This document shows positions 21,020 through 31,330 of a stretch of 31,330 nt of DNA, one piece after another. The position numbers and the translations under genes are program-made. A model generated the notes under the pieces. That model ran no database searches, was not told the origin of the DNA, and saw only the letters and a program-made list of their open reading frames with translations. This DNA comes from Grammothele lineata (lineage: Eukaryota > Basidiomycota > Agaricomycetes > Polyporales > Polyporaceae). How positions within the stretch are numbered: position 1 is the first letter of the stretch; every line of letters begins with the position of its first letter. The stretch lies in assembly GCA_002150815.3 (NCBI GenBank), contig NDFF03000162.1, positions 1 to 31,330 of the forward strand, given 5' to 3'.

Positions 21020-22972
21020 ATGGCGGCTTGTACTCACGCCCTCTACGAGACGTCCTCTGGCTACGCCATCTTCGAGGTCAAGCTACACGATGTTGTCGGC
21101 TCGCTCGACAAGGCCGTCCAGGCCTCCATTGACGACTATTCAAAATTCGCCAAGATGGTCTCCTTGTCCAGCTTTGCACCTTTTCAGAGTGCGGCGCATG
21201 CTCTGGAGAACATGAACGACATCTCCGAAAGTAAGCTCTCAGTCTGCTCGTGATTTGAATATTGCCCCTCACGGTACCGCAGACATCATCCATCCCTACC
21301 TCCAGTCCGTGCTCGAGCTCAATCTCTCAAAACCCAAGAAGGGCTCGTCTTCCGTCATTCTTGCTGTCAACCAACATCTTGCCCCCGTCCTCAAGGAGCA
21401 ACTCGGCATTACTTGCGCGTCCAAGGATGTCGCCGTGGACATTCTCCGCGGCATCCGCCAACACGCGGCGAAGCTGCTCAAGGGACTCCAAGACCAGGAT
21501 ATTACCAAGGCGCAGCTCGGTCTCGGCCACGCCTACTCGCGCGCGAAGCTGAAGTTCAACGTGAACCGAATCGACAACATGATCATCCAGGCTATTGCGC
21601 TCCTCGACCAGCTCGACAAGGACGTCAACCTCTTCTCGATGCGCGTGCGCGAATGGTACGGCTACCACTTCCCCGAACTCGTCAAGATTGTCCCGGACAA
21701 CTACCAGTACGCCCGCGTTGCGCAGTTCATCGGCGCGAAGGAGTCGCTCGACGAGTCGAAACTGCCCGAGCTCGCTACGCTCCTCGACGATGACGAGACC
21801 CGCGCGCAAAACATCCTCGACGCCGCACGTGGTTCGATGGGTGTTGCGCTCTCTGAGTTTGACATTCTCAACGTTGGCATGTTCGCGACCCGCGTCGTCT
21901 CCCTGGCCGAGTACCGGAAGTCCCTCCAGGAGTACCTGCACGAGAAGATGAACGACGTCGCACCGAGTTTGACTGCGCTCCTCGGAGACCGTATCGGCGC
22001 GCGGCTGATCAGCCACGCGGGCAGCTTGACCAACCTGAGCAAGTACCCCGCGAGCACGGTGCAGATTCTCGGTGCGGAGAAGGCGCTGTTCCGTGCGCTC
22101 AAGACGAAGGGCAACACCCCTAAGGTGCGCCGCCTCCCAGTCTTTTTGACCACGACTGCTTACTGAGTCGCCACAGTACGGGCTCATCTACCACTCATCA
22201 TTCATTGGTCGCGCAGGCCCCAAGTACAAGGGCCGCATTTCGAGGTTCCTCGCAAACAAGTGCTCAATAGCCGCCAGGATAGACTGCTATACCGGTACGC
22301 TCATATGCACCCTCGAAACCGATCTTGTGTTAAGTTTCCATGTCTTCTATCTCAGACACCCCGACACCAAAGTTCGGTGAGGCGCTGAAGCAGCAAGTCG
22401 AGGAACGGTTAGCTTTCTTCGAGACCGGCGAGCCACCATCCAAAAACGCCGAAGCGATGCGCAAGGTGTTCGAGCAGCTTGCGATGGATGAGGATGAGGA
22501 TGAGTCCGACGACGAGGATGCCATGGAAGTGGATAGCAAGGCGAAGAAAGCTAAGTCGAGCAAGGGGAAGAGCGAGGAGAAGGAGGCGGCGCTGCCGTTC
22601 ATGGATGTGGACGTGACACCGAAAAAGGAGAAGAAGGATAAGAAGAAGAAGCGGAAGAGCGATGAGGCGGAGATGGACGTGGACGGCGAAGAGAGTGACG
22701 AGAGTGCGCCGAAGAAGAAGGTGAAGCTGAGCAAGGAGGAGAAGAAGGCGTTAAAGAAGGAGAAGAAGAAGGAGCGTAAGGAGAAGGAGGCTGCGGAGGT
22801 GAGTATCCTCATAGTTTCGATCTGCGTGATGGTCGTCGGGGCAGACGCGTAGGTGGACGCAGGCTGACGCTTACATCTCGGTGCCTAGGGTGGCGAGTCG
22901 AAGAAGGACAAGAAGGGGAAGAAAGAGAAAAAGGAGAAAAAGGAAAAGAAGGAGAAGAAGAGCAAGGAGTGA
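21020..22972 (+). CDS. NOP56: NOP56, core protein of box C/D snoRNPs
   Basis: This is a nucleolar protein that pairs with NOP58, fibrillarin and Snu13 to form the particle that 2'-O-methylates pre-rRNA and helps its processing. Exons 21020-21230, 21283-22124, 22177-22294, 22356-22798 and 22889-22972 sum to 1698 bases, or 565 residues. The N-terminal domain opens [20 protein letters not shown], the NOP56 rather than NOP58 form. It is followed by the coiled-coil NOSIC region (about residues 165-220, [20 protein letters not shown]) and the Nop domain with [26 protein letters not shown] and [20 protein letters not shown]. The tail (from about residue 430) alternates acidic [11 protein letters not shown] and lysine-rich [10 protein letters not shown] runs, as in other NOP56 proteins, and makes it longer than the 504-residue yeast protein. 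The kozak-like context AAAGATGGCG supports the start. All splice sites are GT-AG and phases agree. Confidence 0.95.
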
Positions 22973-24105
22973 TCCTCTGCGTCCATTCTGCTCTCCTTTT
23001 TCACCTCTTGCTCTGTTGCTGCTCTCGTGGTCTTCCCGTCCTGTACTTTCTGTATTGCGCTTTCCTATACTATTTTCTCTTCATTCAGCGTTCTCCAAGA
23101 GAGATGACCGGAGCCCACCGTTCATAGAAAAGTAGGGTCTGTGAGGAGACTTCCTCGCTCACTGGACCTTGGTATCCTTCGCTGATCGTAGTCCCGTATT
23201 GACTATTGACTACAAGCTATTGATTGAAGTCAATCGGTATTGTGAAGGCATAATATTGATCTCATATGAGCGTCTAAGATACACTCTAGGAACGGTTGCC
23301 AGGCGCCCTCGAAATTAATTAGATCCTATCCTTGACCACCATCCACCAACGTCTATGCGTACTCGGCCCAACAAAACGATCCTGTTTGGATTCGTCTCCC
23401 GTGATTCTGCCACCTGTGATTCATCGCAACAGTGGCTCCACAATAAATCGGCCTTTCTTTGCGCTGACGTTCGCTCCTTGCCCTCTAAATGAGGTGATTC
23501 CGCATGACGCAAATTCCGTCCATCTAGTCAGATGGTGAGACGGCATCGATTGACAATCTGGTTCTCTACAGCGTCAATGGTTTTTACCAGGTTTGACTAT
23601 CCTCACTGGAGTCTGCCCATCCTGCCTGGAGTCTGAAGAACGTGCCGGATATCCGACTTGTCTACTGATCCTTGTTTCCTGGAAGACACTCAGCTGCCGC
23701 CATCTCCGCTCCCAATGACTCATGTCCGCACCCACACCTCCTTCATCGACCCTTGAGGTATGTGGGTGATTGCATAGCTGACATCCGGGCACGTTTACAG
23801 GCCGTCTCCGACCCCAGCGGCGAATCCGCTGCCCGGGATCGACGTTAGAGTTCACACAGATTCGCAATGTGAATCCCTTCCGGCATGTTCGTCCCGTCCC
23901 TTCGCCCTGCACCCTCGTTCTCACGTGCGATTCAGGGATCGTGAGTCCTTCGACGACGACATTCCCTTCTCCGATGTAGAAGATAATCTAGCCCGGTCCA
24001 AACCGTATACGTTAGCCCACAGATCGCTGAATGGCGCACTGCGTCCAGCAAACCCATGCCCACAGGTACTGGTGCGCTACGTCTACGTTTCCTGCTTTCA
24101 TGCAC
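22973..24105. other. spacer between NOP56 and an unknown gene
   Basis: No gene is supported. The first 150 bases are pyrimidine-rich and fit a NOP56 3' UTR. Open frames such as minus 23574-23924 and + 23925-24299 show no domain, are biased by local composition, and have no convincing exon partners. Both flanking genes end into this region, so it is a convergent terminator area. Confidence 0.4.
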
Positions 24106-25547
24106 TCACGGAACTACAAACCTCTCCCTGCGTATCGTACCCTGCCCAGTCGTCCGGCCTTCCACATCAGAACCACGTTGTCGCCCGGTGCTCATGTGCC
24201 CCCCTCGCCCTCTGCTTCTTGCCACGCCACGATCAAGCCCGAGCCACGCCCCCACCTCCTCCGTGCGCGCCTCGTCCGCCCTCCGTCGCACCCCCCTGAC
24301 GTGATTCGCTGAGTTACGGCCATGCCCTTTCTTCTCCTTCTGTGCTTTCCCCATCAGTCTCTCGTCTTCCTCGTCTTCCGCTTCGCGAGCCGGGAGGCGG
24401 GGCCCCACGCCGGAACACTGCAGGCCTCTCCGACGCCTAGCCCCTCCTCCCCCTGTCTCCCTCCCGTCTCCCTTCAGTCGTCGCGACCTAGGTTCAGGGT
24501 ACGCATCGAACCCAAGACATGCTATATTTGGACCCCCGTCCCGCAGACGAATCCCAATGCACGGAGCAGGTCAGCGCCAAAGCCCTATCGCTCGCCCGCC
24601 GGAAATACGCGCAGCAACAGCAGCAGTAGCGGAAGCTCGGACTCACCGCCATCCCGTCCTCGAGGCCCGAGGGCACCAAGGCTCTCTTCTCCCACGCCTC
24701 CGAGTCCGCGCGCCTCGCACGCGCGTGCACGAGGAGCTCCTCGATGCCCGCCGCGCGGGTACGGAAAGCGACGACCTGCCCGGGGGCGAGCTGTGTCCAG
24801 CGCGGGGCGCACATGTCGTCTGGCGCCGGGCCACCCTCGTAGCGCGCGAGGACGAAATGCTCGCGCTGGTGCTGGTGCGGGTGCTGGTGCTGCTGGTGCC
24901 ACTGCCCGGGCGCGCGGTTGGATTTCATCGCGACAAGCTCAAGCTGTTCGGCCCCGGTCCCGGCCCCGGGGTTCGCGTGGGGAGCGGAAGGTGGGGAGGC
25001 GCCTGTTGTGGTCGCCGCGCGCCCGAGGCCGAGTGCGGGCGCGAATACGGGCTCGACGTGCAGGTGCAGGATATACGTGTCCGGGTCGGCGAAGAAGGCG
25101 CAGGCAGGGTCGGGCGGCGCCTGTCGGCGATGTTGGCCGTTCGTCGCGAGTTCGTGGACCACGTAACGGACCAACAATCAACGAATGAACAAACGAACGG
25201 GGCGGATGGGCCGGAACGAAGAGCGTTGAGGATGGCTTCGTCAGTATCGGAGATGGAGCGTGGTAGGACAGACGCGTCCGGCGTCACCGGGGACTCACCT
25301 GGATTCGCTCGACGCATACCGTGCACCGCACCTCGTCCGCCGCAAGAGGTAAACTAGAATCCAAGTTGGCGCCTGGGGCAAGATGCGCCGTGAGCCAAGC
25401 GTCGATCGGGCCTGGCTGGCCGAAGTGTTCCTTGCGGTATTCCTCGCGGCGTTCTTCGTCGCTGATACGGCGTTGGAGTGGTTTCGGAGGCGCAGGGAGG
25501 TAGAGGTGCGGAAGCGGGATGACGAGTTTGCGAGCCTTTGTGGACAT
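24106..25547 (-). CDS. conserved-looking protein of unknown function, three exons
   Basis: The family is not recognised. The start is the ATG at 25547 (MSTKARKLVIPLPHLYLPAP). Exon 1 (25547-25299) ends CTVCVERIQ at a GTGAGT donor. Exon 2 (25120-24647) begins after GCCGACAG and reads APPDPACAFFADPDTYILHL and later HFVLARYEGGPAPDDMCAP and RWTQLAPGQVVAFRT. Exon 3 (24417-24106) begins after CCTGCAG and reads an acidic stretch EAEDEEDERLMGKAQKEKKG, then Arg-rich sequence. The sum is 1035 bases, or 344 residues. Exon 2 contains a His/Gln low-complexity run (HQQHQHPHQHQREH). There is one CxxC, too little to call a zinc site, and no signal peptide or membrane segment. Exons 1 and 2 look coding; the last exon and its end are less certain, since GC-rich DNA keeps frames open. 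A soluble, perhaps nuclear protein is a guess from the charge pattern only. Confidence 0.55.
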
Positions 25548-26924
25548 TGGGGGGAAATTCCCTTGCGTTCACTTGCAGGGTTTCTTGGTTGGAACGATGG
25601 GCGTGAGCCGTGGCAGGAGCGGGGCGAATCTTAGAGGCATGCAACGCCCCATGTAAATAATAGAAAAGGACTGTAAGGGCTCCCCTCTCTCGCTTCTATC
25701 GAGGCCCATCGCTCACAGCCTAGTGTTATCAACTTCTCAATCCAACTACAACTTGCATGAACGTCACTGTCGGAGGCTTCTCTGGAAGACATTATTAACA
25801 TGTTCTCCCTTATCAAAGATGCGCCCCTTACTTCTCCAATTTCGCCGTTCCGCGGGTGTTGCCTTTCTGGGCGAAGTCCTTCGAGGCGTAAGGGGTAGCC
25901 TCGACCCAGATGGGCATTTGTGAGCTCGGCAATACCTGGGCGCGTTCTTTTGTGGGCGTAGGCGCTGCGAGCGTGGAGGGCATGAATCATTAGTCGGTGC
26001 AGAGAGCACAGCTCCTCAAAATCAGCTGTACTGCGGGTTGTCGTAAGCGAGCTGTCAAATGTGCCATTTTGAAGTCGCTCCCCGGGACGGTGCATACGAG
26101 TCCGATCTCGGATTCGGAGTGCCGGGGCGCGTCCTGTGTTTGCATATGCGGAAAATGTGGCGAACCGTACAGTTTCTGGGTCCGAGCTCGAGACGGATTT
26201 TGGCGAATAGTAGGGTAGTCATCGGGATGACAGGAAGCGCTGTAGGAAGCACGGTGTGTTCCGCGGGCGAGATGCATGACGGAGGGTGAATGAAGAGCTG
26301 TTTGCGGTGTTCCTGGACACTGTCCTGTCTGCGAGGTGGACGCAGGGCGCGAGCAAAAGGAGAGGTGGACCCACAGCGATCAACAGGAGACAACAGCTGT
26401 GGGGGATCAGGTGACGGGAGGAGGAGAGCACGAGGCGGGCCGGGGAGGGCGGCTAGGCGGGGGTGGCGTGCGTGCCTCGTGTGTTGTGCGTGTGGAGGGA
26501 TATGCACCGTCGACGGTCGGATTCGCCCCTTCTTCCGTCCGCCCACCCGCTGGCGACCCGCGCTTCCTTGTGGGGGGCCCTCCCAGTCCATATCTGCTCA
26601 GGGAGCTCGACTGCAGGGCCCGTGCCTCTCTCCGTCGTCTACGACCCACTCCCCCTCGCCACGACCTGTTCAGTGAGTGTCTATCCCTCTATCTGCTTGC
26701 CACACATACCCGTACTGCTTTGTGTCTGTATCTGCCTCGGACACGCATATACCCACCTTCCTCCCCCCTCGCTGCGCATATACTCACACGTCTTCTGTGT
26801 CGCAGCGACCCCCACGCTCTCGGATAGCCCGGACCTCCGCATCCCTGCATCTAATCCCCCTGCGCCCTGACCCATCCTGGCCGCAATCATCCTTCTCCCA
26901 ATCGCTTGTCTCTGTCTCTCTGCT
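25548..26924. other. divergent promoter region between two unknown-function genes
   Basis: The 1.4 kb between two divergently transcribed genes holds no supported coding sequence. Frames such as minus 25631-26095 and 26055-26591 are open but show no known motif or plausible splice partners. From about 26690 the + strand is rich in C and T (CTCCCAATCGCTTGTCTCTGTC), typical of a fungal leader just upstream of the ATG at 26925. Confidence 0.4.
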
Positions 26925-28195
26925 ATGGATCTGCTCAAGAAGATTGCGGGTGTCGCGGGTGTCTCTACGCCCCCCGCCCCCAAGTTCAGGCCGCTGTCCT
27001 TGCCCGGAGTCGATGGGGAGGAGCCGGGGGACGTCCCGCCGCTGAGCGCGGGCTGGTCGTCGTCGTCTAGTGAGAGCTCTAGCTCTCCTTGTCCTTCCAC
27101 CCCGTCCCCTCGAAGCTCCCCAGTGGTGCGCCGTGCGCTCTCCCGCTCTGGCTACTCGGGCTTCATGTCGCGCCCGAACACACCCTCTACTCCCTCGAGT
27201 CTCGGACATCGGGTTATGACGCCCGACCCGGACCTGGAGAAATCGCGGATGCGCCGATCAGCAAGTCCTGCCGTTGACATCGTTAAACCGAAGGCGTTGC
27301 GGGCCTTTCAGGTCCCGCCGACGGAAATCACGGTCAACGAAGCAGAGATTCTGAACCTCCGACCAGACAAGCCCAAGGGTATTTTGAAGCGCCGTACGTG
27401 TCTATCTTCTTCACATCCGATAAAGCCTCCATGCGCATATAAAGTGCTCACCCACCCACGTCTTCCACAGCAAAGGCTCCCCCATCGGACGCTTCGTCTA
27501 CATCCATATCTTCCCCTCTCAGCCCAACGCGATCGACTTATTCAGCCTCTCCCCTCGGAATGCCTTCATACCCTGCCACCCCGCGTCCGCCGACTTCACA
27601 TCGTAGTCGGACACCAGCCGCCCCGCTTGCCCTTCACTGGCAGCTACTCCCTCCAGGAGTAGGACACGTGCACAAACAGCTCCGCTTCGATCTGACCAAA
27701 TCGGTCGAGGACGTCGAGATCCGTGACGTATCCTACCACCCACCGCGAAAGCTCCGTGCCGCAGAAGTGCAGGATTACCTGAACAAACCTGCGTGCGACT
27801 CTCCAGATCCAGTGCGCTCGATGCGCCTCCGCTGTGATCGCTTCGGCAGCGACTGGGAGCTGGAGGTGACCGGCCCGCCAGACGGCGGCCCAGTGCGCTG
27901 CCGCGACGTGCTCGAGACGCTGCACGAGTGGTTCGACGGCGTGGCCACCATTGCCGAGCGTCGCAAGTGGACGAACAAAGAGACGATCAAGGAATGCGGA
28001 AAGGCCTTCATCGCACGATGCAACGCCTGCACGCGCAGGGTCGCGCGGGCGGAGCAGGAGCACGGCATGCGTCATGTCGACCTCCTCATGGGGAAGCATT
28101 TCTTCATGGGCCTGAAGCGTCTCCCGCTTGCGGACGCGGAGGCGGGCAAGTTCTGGCTCGTCGAGTTTGGGCCCGACCCGGTCCCTTCTGCATGA
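26925..28195 (+). CDS. DUF6699-like basidiomycete protein, two exons
   Basis: Function is unknown; the C-terminal half looks like the DUF6699 domain widespread in mushroom proteins. Exons 26925-27393 and 27471-28195 sum to 1194 bases, or 397 residues. The start is MDLLKKIAGVAGVSTPPAPK. Residues about 45-80 are Ser/Pro-rich (SSSSESSSSPCPSTPSPRSS), followed by a Pro/Ser linker after the intron. The folded part runs from ALHWQLLPPGVGHV (about residue 210) through LRFDLTKSVEDVEIRDVSYH, WELEVTGPP, VRCRDVLETLHEWFDGVAT and RRVARAEQEHG to the ending FWLVEFGPDPVPSA. The domain order (core strand, xVxDVLxxLHxWF helix, tyrosine-poor tail) is what suggests DUF6699. The N-terminal part is probably disordered and a target for phosphorylation, by inference from composition. 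The splice donor CGTACGTG and acceptor TTCCACAG are good. Confidence 0.78.
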
Positions 28196-28225
28196 ATTTT
28201 ATGCCGATATCCCTGACTCTTTGAT

Positions 28226-28250
28226 ACCCGACTATGGTGAGTAGTCGGGT
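28226..28250. other. short perfect hairpin in the 3' flank of the DUF6699-like gene
   Basis: Arms ACCCGACTA (28226-28234) and TAGTCGGGT (28242-28250) are perfectly complementary over nine bases around a seven-base loop. The hairpin starts 30 bases after the stop codon at 28195, so it would lie in the 3' UTR. A role in mRNA stability is possible but unproven. Confidence 0.5.
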
Positions 28251-29245
28251 GGCGACTCGGACGCGACCGCGCAGGTGCTTACCTCGCTGCTCCTCGCCTC
28301 GTCTCAAAGACAGGTTAATGGCAATGTCCTTCACTCATCCCACCCTCCACTCTCTGATCGTACCATCCCCCACATCCCCGGCAACCCCCTACCCCACACC
28401 CCTCCCCAATCACTTTTCATGCCCACTTCATCCATCTTGATCGCATTTGTACAACACCATGTCAGCCTCTCCTCGGCACTCCATTGCATGCACTTCATTC
28501 CCTGCATCGACTCGTATTTCGCATCTCCCTACTATCCGCTCTCCCAGCATATTCGCATTCCTTTCATTTGTTGTGTCGTGATGTCGTCGCTTGTCACTTG
28601 TCGAGGACACGCTGTGTTGTACACATACTTCCTCCTTACGCATATGCACCCCCCATCCGTACCCGGTTGGCGCGTGTCGCCACTCGTATTTGCAGTACTT
28701 TTTATTCGGTAGTGGCATTTATGATGCCGCTCTGGTACCTAGCACTCCGCGAATGCTGTAGTTTCAGTACTTCAGTCTTTGTGTCGACCGTGTTGACCCA
28801 CTCCCTTCGCATAGTACACCATACACACCCCCACAGACGGAATGGCAGCGCCAGGCTTTCAGTCTGCGCGTGTCACGTACGTACTTGAGTACGATACTGC
28901 GTGTCCTCCTACGTACAGGCGACCGCGCATCTTGTTACCTACCATCAATCCCACCCTTCCCCGCCGTACATCATCGTCACCGCTGACGTAGCGAAGACTC
29001 AAGATCAACCGAGTTCGACGCGTAACGCGGCTGCGCTCTGCCTCTTCTCTCTTGCTCTTTTTCTCTCGAGGAGTCCCCGTCCGTCCGATCTCAATCGGAG
29101 AAGGGGACGCGCGGCCTCCCACAGCGGGCAACGGGATCTGCAAGAAGAAGCACCGGGGCTCGGCCTGGGGAAACGTGCCCCTCCAGGCTCCTGGGCTCCT
29201 AGCTGCTCTTGGCCGTGGGTGCCCCGGTCGTCCATCGATCACCGT

Positions 29246-29295
29246 CGCCTCGCCTCGCCTCGCCTCACCTCACCTCACCTCACCTCACCCCGCCT
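29246..29295. repeat. pentanucleotide tandem repeat (CGCCT/CACCT)
   Basis: Ten consecutive five-base units occur: CGCCT four times, CACCT four times, one CACCC and one CGCCT. The internal change from CGCCT to CACCT units suggests expansion from two variant founders. It lies in a GC-rich stretch without a gene. Confidence 0.85.
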
Positions 29296-29811
29296 CGCGT
29301 GGAGATTGGATTGGACTGGAAAGTTGTGCCGGCGGCCGAGGCTCGCGGCCGGGAGGGCCACCTAGGCGCAGGACGGACGGGCTCTCGCCGGGGCAGGCGC
29401 GATCGCGCGGGAAGGAAACGGTAGGAAACGCCAGGGTGCGAGGCCATGTGAGGGCGCACGGTGATGGTGGTGGTGCGACGTGCCTCCGCGGAGGACACCA
29501 CGGGGACGTGCGTGCGGCCGGGAATGGGCAGAGGAGCCCCCTGGAGTGGCCCGTGGCTGGGAGGTTCTGGCGCGTTCGGAGGCTGGGGTCGACGTTCGAC
29601 GCCGTTCGACGCTGGAACGAGGCGGTGGCGGGTCTGTGGGGAACGAGGACAGAGTTGCGTTCGAGGCGGGCTTGTGGCGGGTGGGTTGGCGCGTGTAGCA
29701 AAGGGTTGGCGCGAGTTGGCCGAGGCGGGACGAGGTCGCGCTAGCGAACATCGCAGTCTCGGCGAGGAGCTCTACGTGGAGCGGAGATGGAGCAGCGACG
29801 CTCGTCGTGGG

Positions 29812-30270
29812 TCAACGAGTGCGTTCGGACGTGCAGTCGATTGAGATGGGAAGATCGGCGAGGGAGGTGCAGAGGTGCAATACGGAGGGTGCCGTGTGAT
29901 TGGAGAAGTGCTTGTAGGCTCCTGCTGTCCGACTCCCGATTCTCGTGCGCAGGCAGTGAGACATAGCATTATCTTCCGCTGGCTTCTTTCGGAACATGAG
30001 GATTTCATAGCGAGCCTCCGATATGAAGGATACGGTCATTGAACAGAAGATCTTGTCCGAGGAGGACGCAGTCCGGAAGAAGGTTCTTTGTCTATTTAGC
30101 GTCCAGGCTCGGGTGGGACGGCCGCGAGGCAGGCCAGCATCGAACAGGTCGAGCAGGTCGAGCTTCCACGTAGTTCCGGGGTAGCCAGTGTGGTAAGGGC
30201 ACGTTGAAAACAGCATGTTGCAGCACGCACCATTCACCGATCCGAACCATCCGACAACTATGCAGTTCAT
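29812..30270 (-). CDS. doubtful open reading frame, unknown
   Basis: A 152-residue frame starts at an ATG (MNCIVVGWFGSVNGACC) and ends at a stop at 29812. It includes FCSMTVSFISEARYEILMF. No family is recognised and no flanking exon was found. The lower third overlaps GC-rich sequence in which open frames are common. It could be one exon of a real gene or chance. Confidence 0.18.
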   Translation of the reverse strand: MNCIVVGWFGSVNGACCNMLFSTCPYHTGYPGTTWKLDLLDLFDAGLPRGRPTRAWTLNRQRTFFRTASSSDKIFCSMTVSFISEARYEILMFRKKPAEDNAMSHCLRTRIGSRTAGAYKHFSNHTAPSVLHLCTSLADLPISIDCTSERTR

Positions 30271-31330
30271 ATATACGTCCACAACTTCGCTCACGTACCA
30301 GAAGCGAGGGCTGATACTACTGGAGGTAGTGTTCCCAACGCATGATTCATGATTTCCGCGTGATTTTCACGCCACCTTATGTTACGCCATAGGTTTGTGG
30401 CGCCGCAATGAGTGTCCTGGCCGTCGATGCTCAACTCGCACTCCTTTGCTGTCTTACGAGGATCAAGTTGGATGGATCTTGAAGGTGATCGGAAGCGGCT
30501 TGGGCCTGACGTCCAGGTGTTGGTTCAAAAAAGATAGAGTCACCCGTAAAAGAGACAACGGGTACTATGAAGGATTAGACAGCCACAGTCATAGGAGGAA
30601 GAACGGATAGAGGATGATTGGAGTCGCGTTAAAGTCTGGTAGGGCCATGTGACGCGAGGATCACACAAGGCACGTGCTGTGACCTTTCGTTCTTGCTTGT
30701 CACGCCGGGCTCCGGTAGGCCGACCGGACCGGTGTGTTGTTTTTCGCCATGACGTTTCTTCGAGGTCCTGACTACACCGCCAGACAGGCCGCAGTGGAAT
30801 TCACAAGAATTTGATGGGCTTGTGGGCAGGGGGTGATAAAACTGTGGAATCCAAGCGGCCAACCAGCCCGCCTGAAATTTACGAGTCGAGCCTCCAGAAA
30901 TCCACAGGTCGGGCGGTTGAGGAAGGACCCGACAGCCGAAGGGACATGTGACGTAGGGACTTAGCACTTTCGTGAACATTGAAGTTGGTGCCGTCGCCTC
31001 AGCCCACCATTTACCTTTGGACTGCCTTAGTCTCAGATACCAGTGTCCTATGCTCGACCGTGCTTGCGAGGATGTAGCTCACTTGTAGTGAGTACGTTGA
31101 GTCAGTGCTACCGAGAAAAGACCTCAGCTTGTCTCCTTCCCCTCGCACCGGAGCCTCATCCATACTACAGGTCCGGATGTCGCGTTTCCTGAAGAGGAGC
31201 AGAAGTGTGGAATGAACTACCATTTGAAATCATCATACGTCACACTCTTGAGGTGGTATTAGTGGCACTGGCAGTCTTATACACTGGTCAGAGATCCGTG
31301 AAGTCTTCCAGGCGATCAGTCATGAGGATA

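Larger units (their letters stand above)
28251..31330. other. right-hand region without a recognised gene
   Basis: About 3 kb contain no gene that can be supported. From 28330 to 28850 the + strand is rich in C and T, probably the 3' UTR and flank of the DUF6699-like gene. From 29000 to 29800 the DNA is very GC-rich, keeps several frames open by composition, and includes a pentamer repeat. From 30300 to the end composition is more even, and only short frames without motifs are seen. A gene could extend in from beyond the right edge, but no exon was identified. Confidence 0.35.

Noticed and set aside
21327..22187. A 286-residue minus-strand frame opposite NOP56.
   Set aside because: It is a shadow of the strongly conserved NOP56 exon 2.
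22799..22888. Possible box C/D snoRNA inside the last intron of NOP56 (TGATGG at 22827, CTGA at 22864).
   Set aside because: The C-like box has a mismatch, the boxes are only about 31 bases apart, no terminal stem is seen, and the intron is just 90 bases long.
24322..25357. Long + strand open frames (24322-25188 and 24557-25357) opposite the unknown gene.
   Set aside because: They are Arg/Pro/Ala-rich translations caused by GC-rich DNA. The minus strand has better splice signals and more protein-like sequence.
29052..29844. Overlapping long + strand frames in the GC-rich right part.
   Set aside because: They are Gly/Arg-rich low-complexity translations across a microsatellite, with several frames open at once, which is typical of non-coding GC-rich DNA.
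30023..30184. Short + strand frame reading EQKILSEEDAVRKK, similar to a segment of the Myc leucine zipper, followed by GRPRGRP like an AT-hook.
   Set aside because: It is only 53 codons, lies antisense to another doubtful frame, has no splice partners and no bHLH region, and fungi lack Myc. The likeness is probably chance.

Overview
The window looks like nuclear DNA of a basidiomycete, most likely an Agaricomycete and possibly a polypore. Genes are cut by many 45-90 base introns with short GT...AG borders, spacers are compact, GC is moderately high, and the proteins (OrdA/CYP64-like P450s, KHA1-type antiporter, NOP56, a DUF6699-like protein) are typical of mushroom genomes. There are no bacterial features, rRNA, CRISPR or recognisable transposons. 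Intron borders were worked out by hand from splice signals, reading phase and comparison between paralogs. Exon sums divide by three for the main intact models.

Region 1 (1-1545): the possible tail of a gene entering from the left edge, then a six-exon GNAT N-acetyltransferase on the + strand. It ends only 26 bases from the stop codon of the first P450 on the other strand.

Region 2 (1545-16240): a tandem array of cytochrome P450 genes, all on the minus strand. Five full-length members, here called A to E, share one ten-exon layout, including a 14-base micro-exon that encodes the oxygen-binding turn of helix I. A, D and E read as intact proteins of about 510-530 residues. B has a 19-base frameshifting deletion, and C has a TGA in place of a conserved Trp codon. 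C also carries a second complete-looking terminal exon downstream of the first. At least two degraded P450 fragments lie in the spacers (about 3.9-4.2 kb and 10.4-10.9 kb). This is a gene family caught in birth and death. No terpene synthase, polyketide synthase or transporter accompanies it here, so the window gives no pathway.

Region 3 (17.2-23 kb): two conserved housekeeping genes on the + strand. These are a KHA1-type K+/H+ antiporter (about 912 residues plus an unresolved first exon) and the box C/D snoRNP protein NOP56 (565 residues, five exons).

Region 4 (23-31.3 kb): a three-exon gene of unknown function on the minus strand, then, divergently, a two-exon DUF6699-like gene on the + strand. 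The last 3 kb holds no convincing gene, only a pentamer repeat, a hairpin and one doubtful open frame.

The strongest second-look items are the shared micro-exon, the mixed intact and broken state of the P450 copies, and the duplicated terminal exon of copy C.
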